Positions 36,601 through 49,013 of a stretch of DNA of 64,000 nt are shown here, one piece after another. This stretch comes from Pseudopithomyces maydicus (lineage: Eukaryota; Ascomycota; Dothideomycetes; Pleosporales; Didymosphaeriaceae). The translations under genes were made by a program, and so were the position numbers. The notes beneath the pieces are model-generated. The model was not told the origin of the DNA, did not search any database, and saw only the letters and a program-made list of their open reading frames with translations. How positions within the stretch are numbered: position 1 is the first letter of the stretch; every line of letters starts with the position of its first letter. The stretch lies in contig JANTUC010000001.1 of assembly GCA_026873275.1 (NCBI GenBank), positions 2,604,001 to 2,668,000 on the forward strand, in the 5' to 3' direction.

Positions 36601-37059
36601 TTCGGCCTGCTTCCGCTTCTTGCCACCTCCCTCACCCCCAGATGCAGAGGCGCCATCGCCAGCGGAGCTGGAGCTGGCACTGGCCTTGGCATCGGTCGGC
36701 TTGGGTATGGGGTCAGGTATCTTGGTCTTTGCATCTACATTCTCGGCTTCTTCTGGTGCCTGGGGCTGCTTGTTCTTGTCCTCCTGATCCTGCTGGTCCT
36801 TCTCCTCGGCTCCTTCCTCCAGCGATTCGGGTGGGGGTTTGGGCTTCTGCTCCTTCTGTCTGTTCAGCGAGGTGGAGAAGTTGCGCGAGGACAGCAGTGC
36901 AGACGGCGGCGAGGTGTATCTGCGTGGGCAGCGTGCGAAAGATGCCTTGCACTGGGCTGGCAGGTACGGCGAGAATGTGCGGGGAGTGGCGACGCGGGAG
37001 GTCGAGTGCGAGGCCTGGCGGATAGCTGCCCGCCACGGCAGGTGCTGTCCGTGAAGCAT
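33682..37059 (-). CDS. PIM1: mitochondrial Lon protease (PIM1 homologue)
   Basis: ATP-dependent serine protease of the mitochondrial matrix that degrades misfolded and oxidised proteins. Exons 37059-33934 and 33879-33682 encode 1107 residues. The N-terminus (MLHGQHLPWRAAIRQASHST, Arg/Ser/Ala-rich) is a good matrix presequence. A Gln/Lys/Ser-rich linker follows, then the Lon N domain (IPIGKRPLFPGFYKAITIRN). The AAA+ module has Walker A GPPGVGKT (~590) and Walker B LILIDEVDK. The protease domain has PKDGPSAG with the catalytic Ser (~970) and Lys in GGLREKTVAARRAG (~1013). An acidic insert (EEAEKDETDTKE) lies between the ATPase and protease parts, as in other fungal homologues. The small last exon adds a charged tail ending in Asp/Glu. 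The gene is intact. Confidence 0.95.
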
Positions 37060-38227
37060 CGCGTGTCCGGTTGCGGCGCAGAGAGATGGCTCGGGATGGA
37101 AAGATTAGATGGGTTGGGGATGCAACGAGCGCCCGCAATGCTCCTCACAATGCAACGAGAGTATTGGATGAGCGGGCGCAATGGAGGAAGTCGCGATTGA
37201 CTCGTGGCGACGCGACGATGATTAGCAACCTCGAAATCTTAGCATCATCAAAAGCTCCGATAGCCCCGGTCCCCATCCCGTCATCAGCCTCGGTTAATCC
37301 TCGGGGCTGCTGTCTGAGCCCGTCCGTCCTTCCTCGTCCTTCTTCGCCCTTCCATGGCCCATTGTCTGAGTGTCCATGAGTGTCCATGGGTGTCGTTGTC
37401 CTGCGCCAGTCTCTTTTGGGTGTGTCTCTTGATCTTGGTTCAATCTGTCCTAGTATGGGGTATACCCACAGCTAGCCCCAGTCGCACACGCCCACACCCA
37501 GGAGCTGTTCGAAAACAGCGTACCTAGACTAATCCATCGTACCAACCCTGTTGACATTCAGCTGATATAAAAAAATGTAAGGGTCCGGGGGATTTGCACG
37601 ACTACCCAAGGTGTGAATTGGGCGATGCTGTTAGATGTTCATTGCAAGATTCTGGGACCATGGGTACTACAAAAAGCATCTGAACTTTATGTGGAAATTG
37701 GACTGTGAGCAGTTTCTGCCGCCTCTTATGGGAGATATATGGGTGATTGCGTATCTTTCCGTGCAAGAGCTGTGTCTTGCTCTCTTTATGGGGCTCGCCG
37801 AAACTACGGCGAATGTCGCGACACTTGCTTGATCTGATGATTTGCTACAAGGTAGCAAACAGTAAAGATTCGACAACGACCACGCTAATGGTGACAGCCA
37901 AGGAACCTAACCACCGGATCACGGCGGGAAGACCCTCCCGAAGACGTTTTGCGAATGTCCGAGTGCGGATTTACGTGGACGTCATCGCGCCTAGGAAACA
38001 TAGTGTAGATGAGATCACCGACCTTACCCATGTGCACCACAGCAATTTTACATTTCAGATAAACCTTCCTTTCGCCTTTCATGAATGATGAACCCACAGG
38101 ATTAGCATTAAAGCGCTCACATCATCAGGAATAAACCAAACTACTTCACCATAGAAGAAATATTTTACCCTACGCTACCCAATTCAATCGAGGAACAAAA
38201 TACCGTTAGATATTGACTACACAAAAA
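37060..38227. other. divergent intergenic region between LON and an MFS gene
   Basis: 1.17 kb carrying two promoters. GC-rich next to LON, AT-rich and low in complexity toward 38228. Short open frames (37635-37832, 37747-38088) lack any coding signature. Confidence 0.5.
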
Positions 38228-40098
38228 ATGTCAACCTCAGAACCCGAAGAGCACAAAGGTAGTTGAAACACCGTGGCAGATCATCATCTGTCCATAGCAC
38301 TGACAATTATGTAGACCATCGACCATCCGGTTCACGTCCACCCAGCACCAGTGAAAATCAAACACAAAGGGGAAATACATCTACTCGAACCATTGACGGG
38401 AAAGACGTCGAGGTTCTCAACTGGAATGGACCCGATGATCCGGAAAATCCGTATGCCACAGCTACCGAACTATTTATTGTCTTTACTGATCACCTAACAG
38501 GTTCAACTGGTCGACCAAATACAAGTGGTTTCTCACCGTGACCGTCTGTTTCATATCCATTCTTACTGGCCTGCCTGCCGGGTCTTACGGCGCTGGTAAC
38601 GACTACTATTCTTCGCTCTTCAGTGTACAGAACGAGCCATTTCCAAACCTTTACTGGGCCACTTGCAGCTGGAATGTTGGAGCGGCTGTGTTTCCGTTAG
38701 TTTTTGTTCCCTTGACGGAGAATACAGGCCGTATGCCGGGTTACTTCGTGAGTGCTTGGTGAAAGTAATCCGGGGCGTCATTAACAACTCATAAGGTCGC
38801 ATACATCATCTTCGAACTCTTCCTATTCGGCTCTGCCTTTGCAGATAACTTCGCTACCCTAGTTGTGACAAGATTCTTTGGTGGAGGCGCCTCGTCTGTG
38901 TCGATCAACATCGTTGGCGGCAGCATTAGCGATGTCTGGAAAGGTGACAAAGCTCGCAGCCTACCTATGTCACTGTTTGGCTTCACCTCTGTAGCTGGAA
39001 TTGCGCTAGGACCGTTTATTGGAAGCGCTATTGTACAGATCCGCAAGCCCGATGTTGGTCTTGAACGACCCTGGCGATGGTAAGTAGCCATGCATTGTTA
39101 TGCAGCACCGCTAATAGACCAGGATATTCTATGTTCAAATCATATACAACGCTGCGTTAATTCCAATCTTCTACCTTATCCTCAAGGAGACTCGAGGCGA
39201 TGTTATCCTCAAAAAGCGCGCCAAGAAGCTCCGCAAGGAAACGGGGCGGCCTATCTACGCCGAATCAGAGCTAGACAAGACTAACATCGTCAAACTCCTC
39301 AAAATCTCATTCATGCGTCCCACAAAGATGTTACTAACAGAGCCTGTGGTCATCTTCTTCACTCTTTGGATCAGCTTCGCCTGGGGTATTCTTTTCCTCT
39401 TCTTCTCATCTGTCGTCCAGACTTTCAGTACGAATTATGGCTTTGGCACTTTCCAGACAGGTCTGATCCAGCTCGCAATCACTGTCGGTGCAGTCATCGG
39501 AACCGTCATCAACCCACTTCAAGACTGGCTGTACCTCCGTACCGCGTCCAAGAATACCGAAAGGCCAGGAAAGCCCATCCCCGAAGGACGGTTGTATACG
39601 AGCATACCGGGTTCAATACTATTCACCGGAGGCTTATTTATGTATGGCTGGAGCTCTATGCCTGATGTTCACTGGATCGTACCAACAATTGGCATATGCA
39701 TTGTTGGTGTTGGAATCTACTCGATATACATGGGTGTGGTGAACTACTTGACCGACGCATACGAGAAATATGCCGCATCTGCACTTTCGGCTGCATCCCT
39801 CGGACGTAACGCCTTTGGTGCCTTTTTGCCATTGGCATCCTATTCCTTGTTCAACAACTTGGGGTTTGGCTGGGCAGGTACGTTGCTTGGCTTTATCGGT
39901 GCAGCTTTAAGCGTTGTACCTATTGTACTGCTGTACAAGGGCAAGGAGATTCGTGCTAGAAGCCCGTTCATGCTTGATTCCACATTTGATGATGATGAAG
40001 CATCTGGAAGGCGTAACAGTGCTTCAAAAAAAGGAAGCTATGGGCCAGCGGGTGTCGCTGGTGGCCCACCCGGTGCGGCTGGGGATCAAGTCGTGTAA
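38228..40098 (+). CDS. MFS transporter (DHA1-like)
   Basis: Membrane carrier of 557 residues from five exons (38228-38258, 38315-38450, 38501-38747, 38796-39079, 39123-40098; introns 43-56 bases; total divisible by three). The N-terminus is polar, then VLNWNGPDDPENP precedes FNWSTKYKWFLTVTVCF, the usual entry into helix 1. The loop-2 motif is weak (VPLTENTGRMPGYF instead of DRxGRR). Helices 4-5 carry the antiporter-type run SVSINIVGGSISDVW and GFTSVAGIALGPFIGSAIV. The central loop is Lys/Arg-rich (KKRAKKLRKETGRPIYAE). The tail is Gly/Pro/Ala-rich. Subfamily is that of drug or polyamine exporters; the substrate is unknown. It is the left border of the accessory-looking block. Confidence 0.85.
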
Positions 40099-40580
40099 GA
40101 TGAAAGAGGACACCATTGAGAATATGCGGCGAACGTTTCTACAGTTTGGCAGTTTATGTGATTCTAGAAATTTCTTGTGCGATTTCATCGGAATATCAAT
40201 TATCCAGCAACTATCATGGGTAAAGGAATTTGCAGAGGGTCTGACCTCGTTTTACTTTGTTTCCGTTTTCGGTAATTCATGTTGGCCTTCCACATGCATT
40301 TTACATGTCCTTGAACGGTAATACAAAATAACTCTCTAGGAGTCGGTTAGTTGCGATGTCTCCTGTGCCAGGGAAATATCTGTTCAAAGGCTCTATAAAT
40401 GTTTAAATTTGCTGTTACATCAAATTCTTGGGTCGCATTCCGTACACTGCAATTCAGGGGTCCATCTCAATTAGAGACAGTATTCACATCTAAGTATCAA
40501 CCCAAGCGTATATCTATCAACAGTCATTTTAATGTCACAATCAATTTCTCCTGTATTTAGCAGCATGATCTCCTTGGCTC
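40099..40580. other. convergent AT-rich spacer
   Basis: Between the 3' ends of the MFS and HET genes; AT-rich with no supported feature. Confidence 0.5.
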
Positions 40581-43051
40581 TCAGACTATGTTGATCCATT
40601 GATACAGCGGCATCATGCTTCGCATTATTTCCTCCCGATCCATCGATCTGACAAGTGCGTGACTGATAAAACATTCCCCAACGTTTTTGTAAGTGCCATC
40701 GCCGGCTGGTCGCAGCACTATTGGCCCATCGTGTGCTGCAGGTCGAAAAACGAAATCACCTTTCTCCGGGCTGATGCAATCTGGACAAACGCCCAGGCCA
40801 AAACCCGGCACTATGAAAAAGTTGAATGTCTTCTTACCGACCCAGGCTTCAATCTCATCCATTGATTCTTCTCTTACCTTTCCAGACGTGCCAGAGCTAT
40901 AAGCAGCAGCCTTAATTCCATCCCTCATTTTGTCTGGCCACGTGCCAATATCAAATGCACCCGTCAATGCCTCCCACCACTGGGAGAACCAATCTGGACC
41001 CGTGGTGTTGACCCCCAAAGAGTCGCGGATTGTTGCAGAATTTCCACCGTCACTTTCCTGGAGTGTGAAAATGTCATTCTCGCCCACCAGCTTAGCTAGA
41101 AACCTCACAATACGGCTGCCAAAGACCCCTTCCTGGTCTACTGAGCCTTTCCCATCTTCAAAAAATTTCATGGTATGTATAGCTTCACCGAGGTCAGTTC
41201 TATAATCCAAAAGCTCATTGGTTGTTCCTTCGGCACTGCGAAAAACGAATCGAAAATATTGGCTGAGGATCTCTTTGCCTTGACTAGCCATGCGCAAGAA
41301 ATTTATGAATCCCCTTTGGAAGTTGGGCTCCTCGGAGCCTTTCCCATCGCTAGACTTGACGGGATATGGAAAAATGTTTCCACCGTATGTAGTACTGATG
41401 ACACCGACTTTCATTCCCCGGATGCTCACTGTTCGGCTGTCATTGGAAAACTTAACCAGTCGACCAAATTCTTCCTTGTCGAATGTGGGCTTCCTGCCTT
41501 TATGTTTCTCAGCTAACCAAATGTGTGCTTGGCTTGTTGTATCGTTACTGAGAGACATCTTGCGAAAGTCAGGAACCCAACTAGGCAAAGCCAAAATGTC
41601 TTTCCCAACAACGGATTTCTGGTATGTGAGCCGTACAAATGTTTCATAGGTCGATTCCCCGTGGTCATGCGTCTTCAGCATTGTGAGCTCCCTATGCGCG
41701 ATGATCATGTATTTGGTAGCCCGGGAATAAACTTCTTCTACAGTAAGGCTGTAATCAGGCCGCAGGAGGTCAGTGTGGGCGCCGTTCTTTACAAAGCCCC
41801 ATAAAGCAAAGATTTTATCCCTTGGGTCGGTCGCATTGAAATCTGAAAATGATAAGAGAAGTCTATGGGATAAGATTGGCATGGGAACGGCTGGGCGGTG
41901 GACATCCCGGACCCGTAATAAAGCCGTAGTCATATCCCATAGTCGCATCCTTCTGACCATTGGGCGATTGAAAGGTGTGCTCGAATACTCTCCTGGATTC
42001 CAATGTGAGTTTTCCCTTTCACCAGACCCAAAGATTGCTGAGTATTCCGCAGCAGCCAAAAGCGTGTGTGAAACCTTCGTAGCCATGATCAAATTGCTTA
42101 AAGTAGTCGACACGCTTCCGCTCATGATACGTGACTTCCGGCTGAAAGCAAGCTCCTGGAAGATCCAGGCCCGCGAAAAAAAAGTCGAGAGGCCCATCAA
42201 CACGAGCTCAAAAATCTTAGGCGGGGGTTTCCATTCGGCTCATCTTGGACGAACCATTCGGGAAGCGAGACCTCTGCAGCCTCGATTGTTTTGTTCCAAG
42301 CCGGTATTCGTTCACCGTTTGGGCCTTCGTAATACTGGTCGGAACGTCTTTCCTCGGCCGGCACATCCGATTTATAGCACCATTGAAACCAACGCTCTTC
42401 GTAATATTGCTCGCCAAAACTGGCCATTCTATCGATGGTTTCAAACCCAATACCGTACACCGCTGAATCTGGTCCTAGCCAGGCAACCACTTCTTCTGCG
42501 TTCTGATAAATAACCGACATTATGGACACCTGAGACCCGCGCTCAACGATGTTTTCTTGGTCAATGCATATACCATCGATCCAGATCGTGAGCTCCTTTT
42601 CAGTATTCATCAATTGCCAAATGGCAGCGAGCGCACTTCCTCGAAGCTTTTCAATGGAAGTAGATGTGATCTCGTCACCGTGATGTGGACCAAGCTCAGA
42701 TTTCTCGATCGCCTTCGGATCATATACTGGAGTGTCGTCATGCCATACGTAAGAGAGCGCTTTGTAGGGAGGGCGCGATGAATCTAAGAGGCTCACTGTT
42801 TTCATGCATGTGAACAAAGCCTCCCTTCCTCCCTCCACTCTCTTTGATGCCTGTAGCAAGCGGATTTCTTGCTTCTCTGGGTCTAAGGGTGCATGTCGGT
42901 AGATTGATGGTACATGTGCTGTTTCCCCTATTTCTGCTTCGCATAGTGACGGCTGCATAGACTGTTCCGATGAACGAGAAATGTCAATTGGAGATTCATC
43001 AGCCATCGTCGTAAGTTGAAATGTTATGTTGACAGTTGTTGGTTCTTCCAT
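40581..43051 (-). CDS. HET-domain protein (one apparent frameshift)
   Basis: Protein of the heterokaryon-incompatibility family, linked in other fungi to non-self recognition and cell death. No introns needed. The N-terminal frame (ATG 43051) carries YKALSYVW (~residues 95-103) and IWIDGICIDQ (156-165). The second frame carries FSRAWIFQEL and DPRDKIFALWG. These four motifs in this order define the HET domain. The two frames join only if one base is added to the G5 run at 42223-42227 (C5 on the coding strand). The total then becomes divisible by three, 823 residues. The long C-terminal part (VLPSWVP-like LPSWVPDFRK, FFIVPGFGLGVCP, ending LYQWINIV) is the usual variable extension. As written, translation would stop soon after the DEPNGNP stretch. 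Either a sequence error or a natural null allele; HET genes do decay. Confidence 0.82.
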
Positions 43052-43750
43052 ACTGAAACAATCCTGTGCTTATCGAGTATTTATATAGTTCTGAAACCGC
43101 TGTGTGAGGCGCAGTCGCTTCCGCATCGGCAACAAACGCGAAATTCGGCGACCAAGCATCACTTAGGTAGGATACACGGCCACTTTCTGAGGAGGGAGTC
43201 AAATAACTTAGGCGAAATTATTTACTTATAAAGATATCGAGGTCGAGCGGGAGTGATAAGCTGTAATGCAGCGTGACCTCGGAAGGCCCCCGTTGGTTTC
43301 CAGAAAGCCCAAGCATCTGCACACTTCTTGCCTGTCTTGTTAAGCTATACATGAGAGTGAAACGTCCCGAAATTATCCAAGTTAGTGTCCATTCCCGATT
43401 TGTGCAAACATAGTACTGCCGAAGCGCGAACGAGGAGGAGCGAAAACACACTCGCAGAGAACATTTGCATAACCGCATCATCAACGTTCAGCTAAACCAT
43501 AGACTTAGCAGCACTTTATCGGAATGTAGACAATTAAGCAAATACTTCCGTTATAACTCTGCCTGTTGCTCAACTTTTGCTAGTGTGCCAATCTTGCCAC
43601 TGCGATCCATGTTGATATGTGCACCTGCCTAATTGGGTAACGATGGCCCCAGGATTCGCAGGATAAGTGCAACCGCCAATCTCCCCCACTGTTGTTTTTC
43701 GTGTACGACTGATCCACTTCCGTCGTATTGCATCAACAATACCTTCTACT
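43052..43750. other. divergent promoter region of the HET and propeller genes
   Basis: 699 bases, AT-rich, no clear motif or open frame of note. Confidence 0.5.
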
Positions 43751-44872
43751 ATGTACCTTTCGTTAGCCCTCCTGCCTTCACTGGCTTTGCTGTCGCGTAG
43801 TAGCCCTACCAGCTATGGGACGAACAAGTGGCAGACTACACCCATAACCAACACCAATGGACCTGTCACAGCGGGTTTCCGAGGCCTCTCAGTTGTTACA
43901 GATCGCATTGTTTGGGTCTCCGGTACGAAAAACTCTGTCTATCGAACCACAAATGGCGGAGCTACATGGGATGATTGCACAATCGTACACAACGAGTCAT
44001 TCACCAATGAGACGGGTACATACCCTGTAGTGTTGGATTTTCGCGATATCCAGGCATTCAATTCTCATGTAGCCATTGCAATGGCTGCTGGCGAGGGTAC
44101 TTTGAATCAAACGAGCGTTTGGCACACGGAAGATGGGGGTAAACACTGGCGCAAGTCTAAAACGCCGCAGAATCCGGTGTTCTACGACAGTCTGGCTTGG
44201 GAGAATCAGCATCATGGCCTGATGCTTCAGGACGCTGCCAACGCGACTACAGGAAGTCTGGGTTTACTTGAAACTCGCGATGGTGGGAAGTCTTGGAAGA
44301 ATGTCCATACTACTGGGCTGGAGGCAAAGGGCCAAGCAGCCTTTGCTGCCAGTGGTACCTGCATCGCATTTTCTGCTGGACGATGGTACATTGTTGCAGG
44401 GGGTAGCCCGGATCCCTCACGTGTATTTCGCAGCTGGAATGGATATGACTGGAGATCGGCCAATACTAGCCTCGTTGGCGATCCTAACGTTGAGCTTGGA
44501 TATTCTGGATACGGTTACAACTCAGTTGCATTCAATGGCTTGCAGAACGGTCTTGTTGTCGGTGGAAGTTTTGGCGCCGATGCACCTGCAAGCAATAACA
44601 ATGCCGCGTACTCTCACGATGGCGGACGAACGTGGAAATCTTCTAAAACCGCAATGCTGTACCGTTCAGGTGTTTCATGGCTGCCGGGTCGTGAAAGACT
44701 GGCCGTGGCTGTTGGGCAAACAGGCACGAACCTTACTCGTGATGGGGGAGTCACATGGAAGAGTTTGACAGACGAGGGCCAGAATGCATTCTATGCTGTA
44801 CAATGTGTAAGAGGGAGTATCTGCTGGGCTTCTGGGCGCGCAGGGGCGGTGGGGGTGATAAGGATCGCATAA
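43751..44872 (+). CDS. secreted Asp-box (BNR-like) beta-propeller protein
   Basis: Intronless, 373 residues from ATG 43751. MYLSLALLPSLALLSRSS is a signal peptide. The mature part holds repeated Asp-box motifs of the sialidase/YCF48-type propeller: TTNGGATW (~67), TEDGGKHW (~126), TRDGGKSW (~175), SHDGGRTW (~288), TRDGGVTW (~329), each at the end of a blade. Several N-glycosylation sequons (NET, NQT, NAT) fit secretion. The arginine triad of true sialidases is not evident, so an enzyme role should not be assumed; the family includes plant-associated and oxidoreductase-annotated secreted proteins of unknown function. It ends 113 bases from the stop of the convergent GMC gene. Confidence 0.82.
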   Translation: MYLSLALLPSLALLSRSSPTSYGTNKWQTTPITNTNGPVTAGFRGLSVVTDRIVWVSGTKNSVYRTTNGGATWDDCTIVHNESFTNETGTYPVVLDFRDIQAFNSHVAIAMAAGEGTLNQTSVWHTEDGGKHWRKSKTPQNPVFYDSLAWENQHHGLMLQDAANATTGSLGLLETRDGGKSWKNVHTTGLEAKGQAAFAASGTCIAFSAGRWYIVAGGSPDPSRVFRSWNGYDWRSANTSLVGDPNVELGYSGYGYNSVAFNGLQNGLVVGGSFGADAPASNNNAAYSHDGGRTWKSSKTAMLYRSGVSWLPGRERLAVAVGQTGTNLTRDGGVTWKSLTDEGQNAFYAVQCVRGSICWASGRAGAVGVIRIA

Positions 44873-44985
44873 TCTCAACCCAAGTAACTTAAAGCTATAT
44901 AGGAAAACCATTCCCTATTCGAACCTATAGGTAGATCCAACTATATTTGACTAATAGGTAATGAGATATATTTGCCACAGCCCTA

Positions 44986-47091
44986 CTACGTCCCCCTCAT
45001 CATACGCGATTTTGAAGGAGCCTTGAGCGCAAGAATTCTTTCGGCGGCCTTTTCTGAAGCTATAATGATAGCCGCTGATGGATTACCTGTAGTCATACCC
45101 GGGAATATTGACGCGTCCACAACGAATAAGTTGTCGGTTCCGTATACCTTAGTATCGAGGTCAACGACAGCAGTGCCACCACTACGGCCATCGTCGGTGC
45201 CAATTTTGTTAGTTCCAGTCCAGTGGTTCGAGTTTCGAGTGGATAGAACATTAGGAATCTATAGATTTTCAGCTTCAACGTATAAAGTCTAGGAATGTAA
45301 CGTACCGAATTAACAAATGACGTGGTAGTTTGGTCAGCCGTGGGCTTGATCCAGGTTAGATTTTGAACGTTCTTTAACGCGGCTCTCATCGTATCAATGC
45401 CTTGAATGACTGCTTCTTTGTCGGTTGCGTTCCTGAGATAAGGAACAGTAGCCACTTGAACGTTTAATGCAGGGGTGATTGTTAGACGGCCACGGGAAAT
45501 GGCACCATTGCCAAGGTACTGGGTAATTGTCATGGCAGTCTTTGTGTTCCCTTCGATACGAGCTTGCCACTGAAGGTGGCGAAGTATTCCGTCTGACGGT
45601 GTATGCTGCGTCCAAGCCTAAAATTTCGTCAACATCGTATTCAATTGACGCAATTATACTGATGCACTTACAATAGGGCCAAGGTTAGGTGCCACTTGGG
45701 CCAGTATCCCTGTTCGGTTCTCTAAAAGATTTATTAGGCCAAGATCAGTTATGTCACGTGGGAACATTACTCAAGTAAGCGTCTTTGTCGGCAGCCACTG
45801 GGCTATTATAGGCACCATAGAAATCGTAGAAGACAATGTCGGGATGTGCGACCTGAATGTCAGTCTATAGAGCCATCAGCATATCAATCTTAAGCTTATT
45901 TTTCAGTAAGAAGATACGTACACCGACATGGTCATCAAGGTTATATCCTACGGGGAGGTTAATCCATTGATCTTGCGAAATCATACTGGCACCGTCGGTA
46001 GAAGAGCCTTTCACGACATTCAGTTGATCCGTTGGGCCGATACCACCTGCCATAGTCAGAATAGCCGTTCAAAGACCGTGAGATAACTTACTCCTGAACA
46101 AAAGCTTTGCACTTCCCATTGTTCCTGCACTTACAATCACTCGACCAGTACCTGGAGTGACATTTACTACTCCTGACCTGCCTAATCCGGATCTACATTC
46201 TAGCTCAACACCAGTGACATGACCCTTGGTTCTTACTACTCTGCGAGCATTGGTATTTGTCCAAAGGGTGAATTTATCAGTACGCGCAGAGGCTGTTTCT
46301 AAGTATGTCCGCAAAACTCCATGTCTTTCAGCATGACTGATAAAAAAGGCAGCGTGGCCATAGGTGAAGTTCTTCTCGCTGGGGTGGTCGTTAGGTTTGT
46401 CAAAAAATTTGAAACCAGCAGCATCTAGGCCTTTGGCGACTCGATCGAAGCCTTGTTGAAGATACAATTTTCCGTCGGTGGATGGTGTAGTCAACTAAAA
46501 ACATGTCAATGATAAGCCCAAATACTTGAGAGGTCCAGACTAACACCAGGGATTCTTTGGAATACTTTGTCGGTCATCGTAGCCATGTCAGTGGACTTCC
46601 ATCCATCAGGGAAGTTTCGGTCCCAGTCACCAGGGTGTGGCTTCCACCAGAGTGCACTATTGACTGCCTGACCACCACCTAGGACACTGTGCTGATTCTT
46701 AGAGATATTGACTCGGGAATAAGGAAGATTGAGCTCTGGGTTCAAAAGCTTACCAGCCGGCCATGACTCCAGTATCTTCGCAAGTCACGCCACTACCGTC
46801 TGCCCAAATTTGATTGAACAGCCCTGGAACATCAAAACGGGTCAAGTTTGTTCCCTCGAGCCACGAAGGCTTCATAGTTCCATTCCATCTTCCACTCGAT
46901 GGTGGCCCTTTTTCTACGAGCAACACTGTTTTACCAGCTTCGCTTAATCGATCCGCGATTGGAATCCCTCCTGCTCCCGATCCAACGATAATGTAATCGT
47001 ACGTTTTGCTCGTATCTGCTGGAGTGCATTGTGCCTGGGTCACTTGAAACAAATATGCTGCCGCAGCAGCTACAACAAACGCGCGCGCCAT
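44986..47091 (-). CDS. secreted GMC oxidoreductase (AA3, cellobiose-dehydrogenase-flavodomain-like)
   Basis: FAD-dependent secreted oxidoreductase. Eight exons (47091-46754, 46686-46545, 46494-46092, 46046-45922, 45852-45771, 45721-45672, 45617-45306, 45258-44986) sum to 1725 bases, 574 residues. MARAFVVAAAAAYLFQVTQAQ is a signal peptide. The Rossmann FAD motif is DYIIVGSGAGGIPIADRL with LVEKG after it. CVLGGGQAVNSALWWKP is GMC signature 1, and VIVSAGTMGSAKLLFRSGGIGP is signature 2. The active-site region is RNSNHWTGTNKIG with the catalytic His, and VYGTDNLFVVDASIFPGM closes the fold. These last two resemble the flavodomain of cellobiose dehydrogenase (AA3_1), but no cytochrome domain is present. 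Substrate could be an oligosaccharide or aryl alcohol. It is convergent with the secreted propeller gene. Confidence 0.88.
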
Positions 47092-49013
47092 TATCAGATC
47101 TAGATGCCTTCGCTAGATCTACAACCGGAGCTTGTGGGGATATAAGGTTTCTGCACCCCGGATTTTAAGCGACGGCTTCAAACGTCCCTGGTGGGGTCGA
47201 GCCGGCCCTCCGGTGTTTTGCGGCCGTCAAGAGATTGCGTTCGGCATTTATCCACGCGTAAAATCCTGGTCATGCACGCTATATGATATTAGCTGAGCAC
47301 GTGGAACACCCACAATCGGCAGTTACCCACATGGGCTTATTGCCTTAATCAAATTGAGTACCTACCTTCCTCTGGTGGTTCCCTCCCCGCAAAAGAAACG
47401 ATCGAGCCCTGTGTCAATTCATCTAACAGCAATGACCCGGAGAGCGGGATTCAATGGTGGAGGTCTGAGAATTTTGGGGATGAGGAAACTTGTTGGAGAA
47501 GCGCTAGTGTATTCCAGATGACTGAAATAGATCACCAATGGAGACGGCCATGGACCGCTTACGCAGGTTCTTTTCCCTGGCTCGACATGACGCACAGTTT
47601 TTGAAGGTTACTAGATTGTCAAAAGAGCTTCAAGGTGAAGTAATTCTAGCTATAGTTGCAACGACCAGCGTGATAGGGTATGGCAATCTTGATGACAAAA
47701 TAGAATGGTTACCCCACATAGATCCACCATACCGGCCACAATATATAGCTAACGTCTGAGCGGGAAATATCGAGAGAGGTACAATTCGAGAATTCGAATC
47801 TTGTTTAAAATGTGGATGAGGTTGTTTGGAACAGCAGAATTTAGCCTCCACATCACCAAGCCAAGAACCCGTGATTGTAGATTTGTCGGCTACTTCAATA
47901 ATTATACAATAAGACCAAAGACTTGAAATTTTCTCAGAATTCTTGTTAGTTTGTTACGATCGTATTTCATATCTTGCTTTATGGTGGTTGACATGACAGG
48001 ACTTGGATCCAATATACGGTGCTCCCATAGAAGCTGGCAGCAATTTTCTGACTGAATCGTAATATTCAAACGAAACGTGCGGTTCTTAGTTGCGTGACAG
48101 GTCAACTGGAAGGCATAATAGCGACTTTTCCTAAATTTACCATGGAGAGCATGCTACATCTCTTTATAGAATGTGTATTCAACGTATGTTACAAAAATTA
48201 CCAGGTCGCCGAGCCCCCGTAGTGAAATTCTGTTATCAGCAGGAATCCAATGGCCATTTACTCATAGATTAATTGAAGTGGTCAAGGAATTGATACTAGT
48301 AAGTACATCATAGCCGAATTTCCTGTGCCGATTCACGGAAGAATCACATCAAACCTTGGGCACTCACTCACCAGTGACATATCTTACTCTTTGCATTTTT
48401 TTTTCACACGTCGAGGAGATAGTAGGCCAACACACGTTTCTTGTTTTATTCTAATCAAAATCCTTTCGAGCCTACTCCTCATCCGGTTTATGTTACTAGA
48501 GTAACAATGGATCTGTGAGAACATGGCTGATCGATCCAGAGTTAGTATATTTCTGAAGCATCCTTTTCCAACATTACGTATGTTGGGTTCTATTGTCGAT
48601 CTAATGGACATGAGAATCTTCTTGCAATTGGGGATGATATAGTGCCTGCACTGTTTGAACAATCTTAAATGTTTAACGTATAACAGAAAGATCTGAGATT
48701 CCAAGTTTAGGATAATAAAATTGTTACTTCGCTCAAGACATGTTCAACGATTTCATCGCTTACATGTCGGTGAGTGACACTCCTTATTCGTCTACAGGTG
48801 GGGCGGAGGACTCTGCAGATTGGCCACAGCACCTGCACTAACATTGGCCTCTAGCTTTATTTGACCCACTAATGCAAAGCGCCCCTCTAGAAATTTCCAT
48901 GTTGTATGTCTAAAGTCCTCAGTACTGCGCCCTTCCTCCACCTCAATCCTTATTTTATTCCCGGTGTCTTTTTTGTTCAAACGACGCGGTCAACTATATC
49001 ACAAAATTTCGCC
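47092..49013. other. AT-rich gene-poor spacer
   Basis: 1.9 kb, becoming clearly AT-rich after 47600, between divergent GMC and MFS genes. Only short open frames (for example 47538-47759, 73 residues, and 48384-48704). No repeat ends, reverse-transcriptase or transposase motifs are seen. Confidence 0.5.

Noticed and set aside
47538..47759. 73-residue open frame in the AT-rich spacer
   Set aside because: Short, no known family, isolated; cannot be separated from chance.
47092..49013. possible decayed transposon in AT-rich DNA
   Set aside because: No terminal repeats, target duplications or transposase/reverse-transcriptase motifs could be seen by eye; repeat-induced mutation would need a copy elsewhere to compare.
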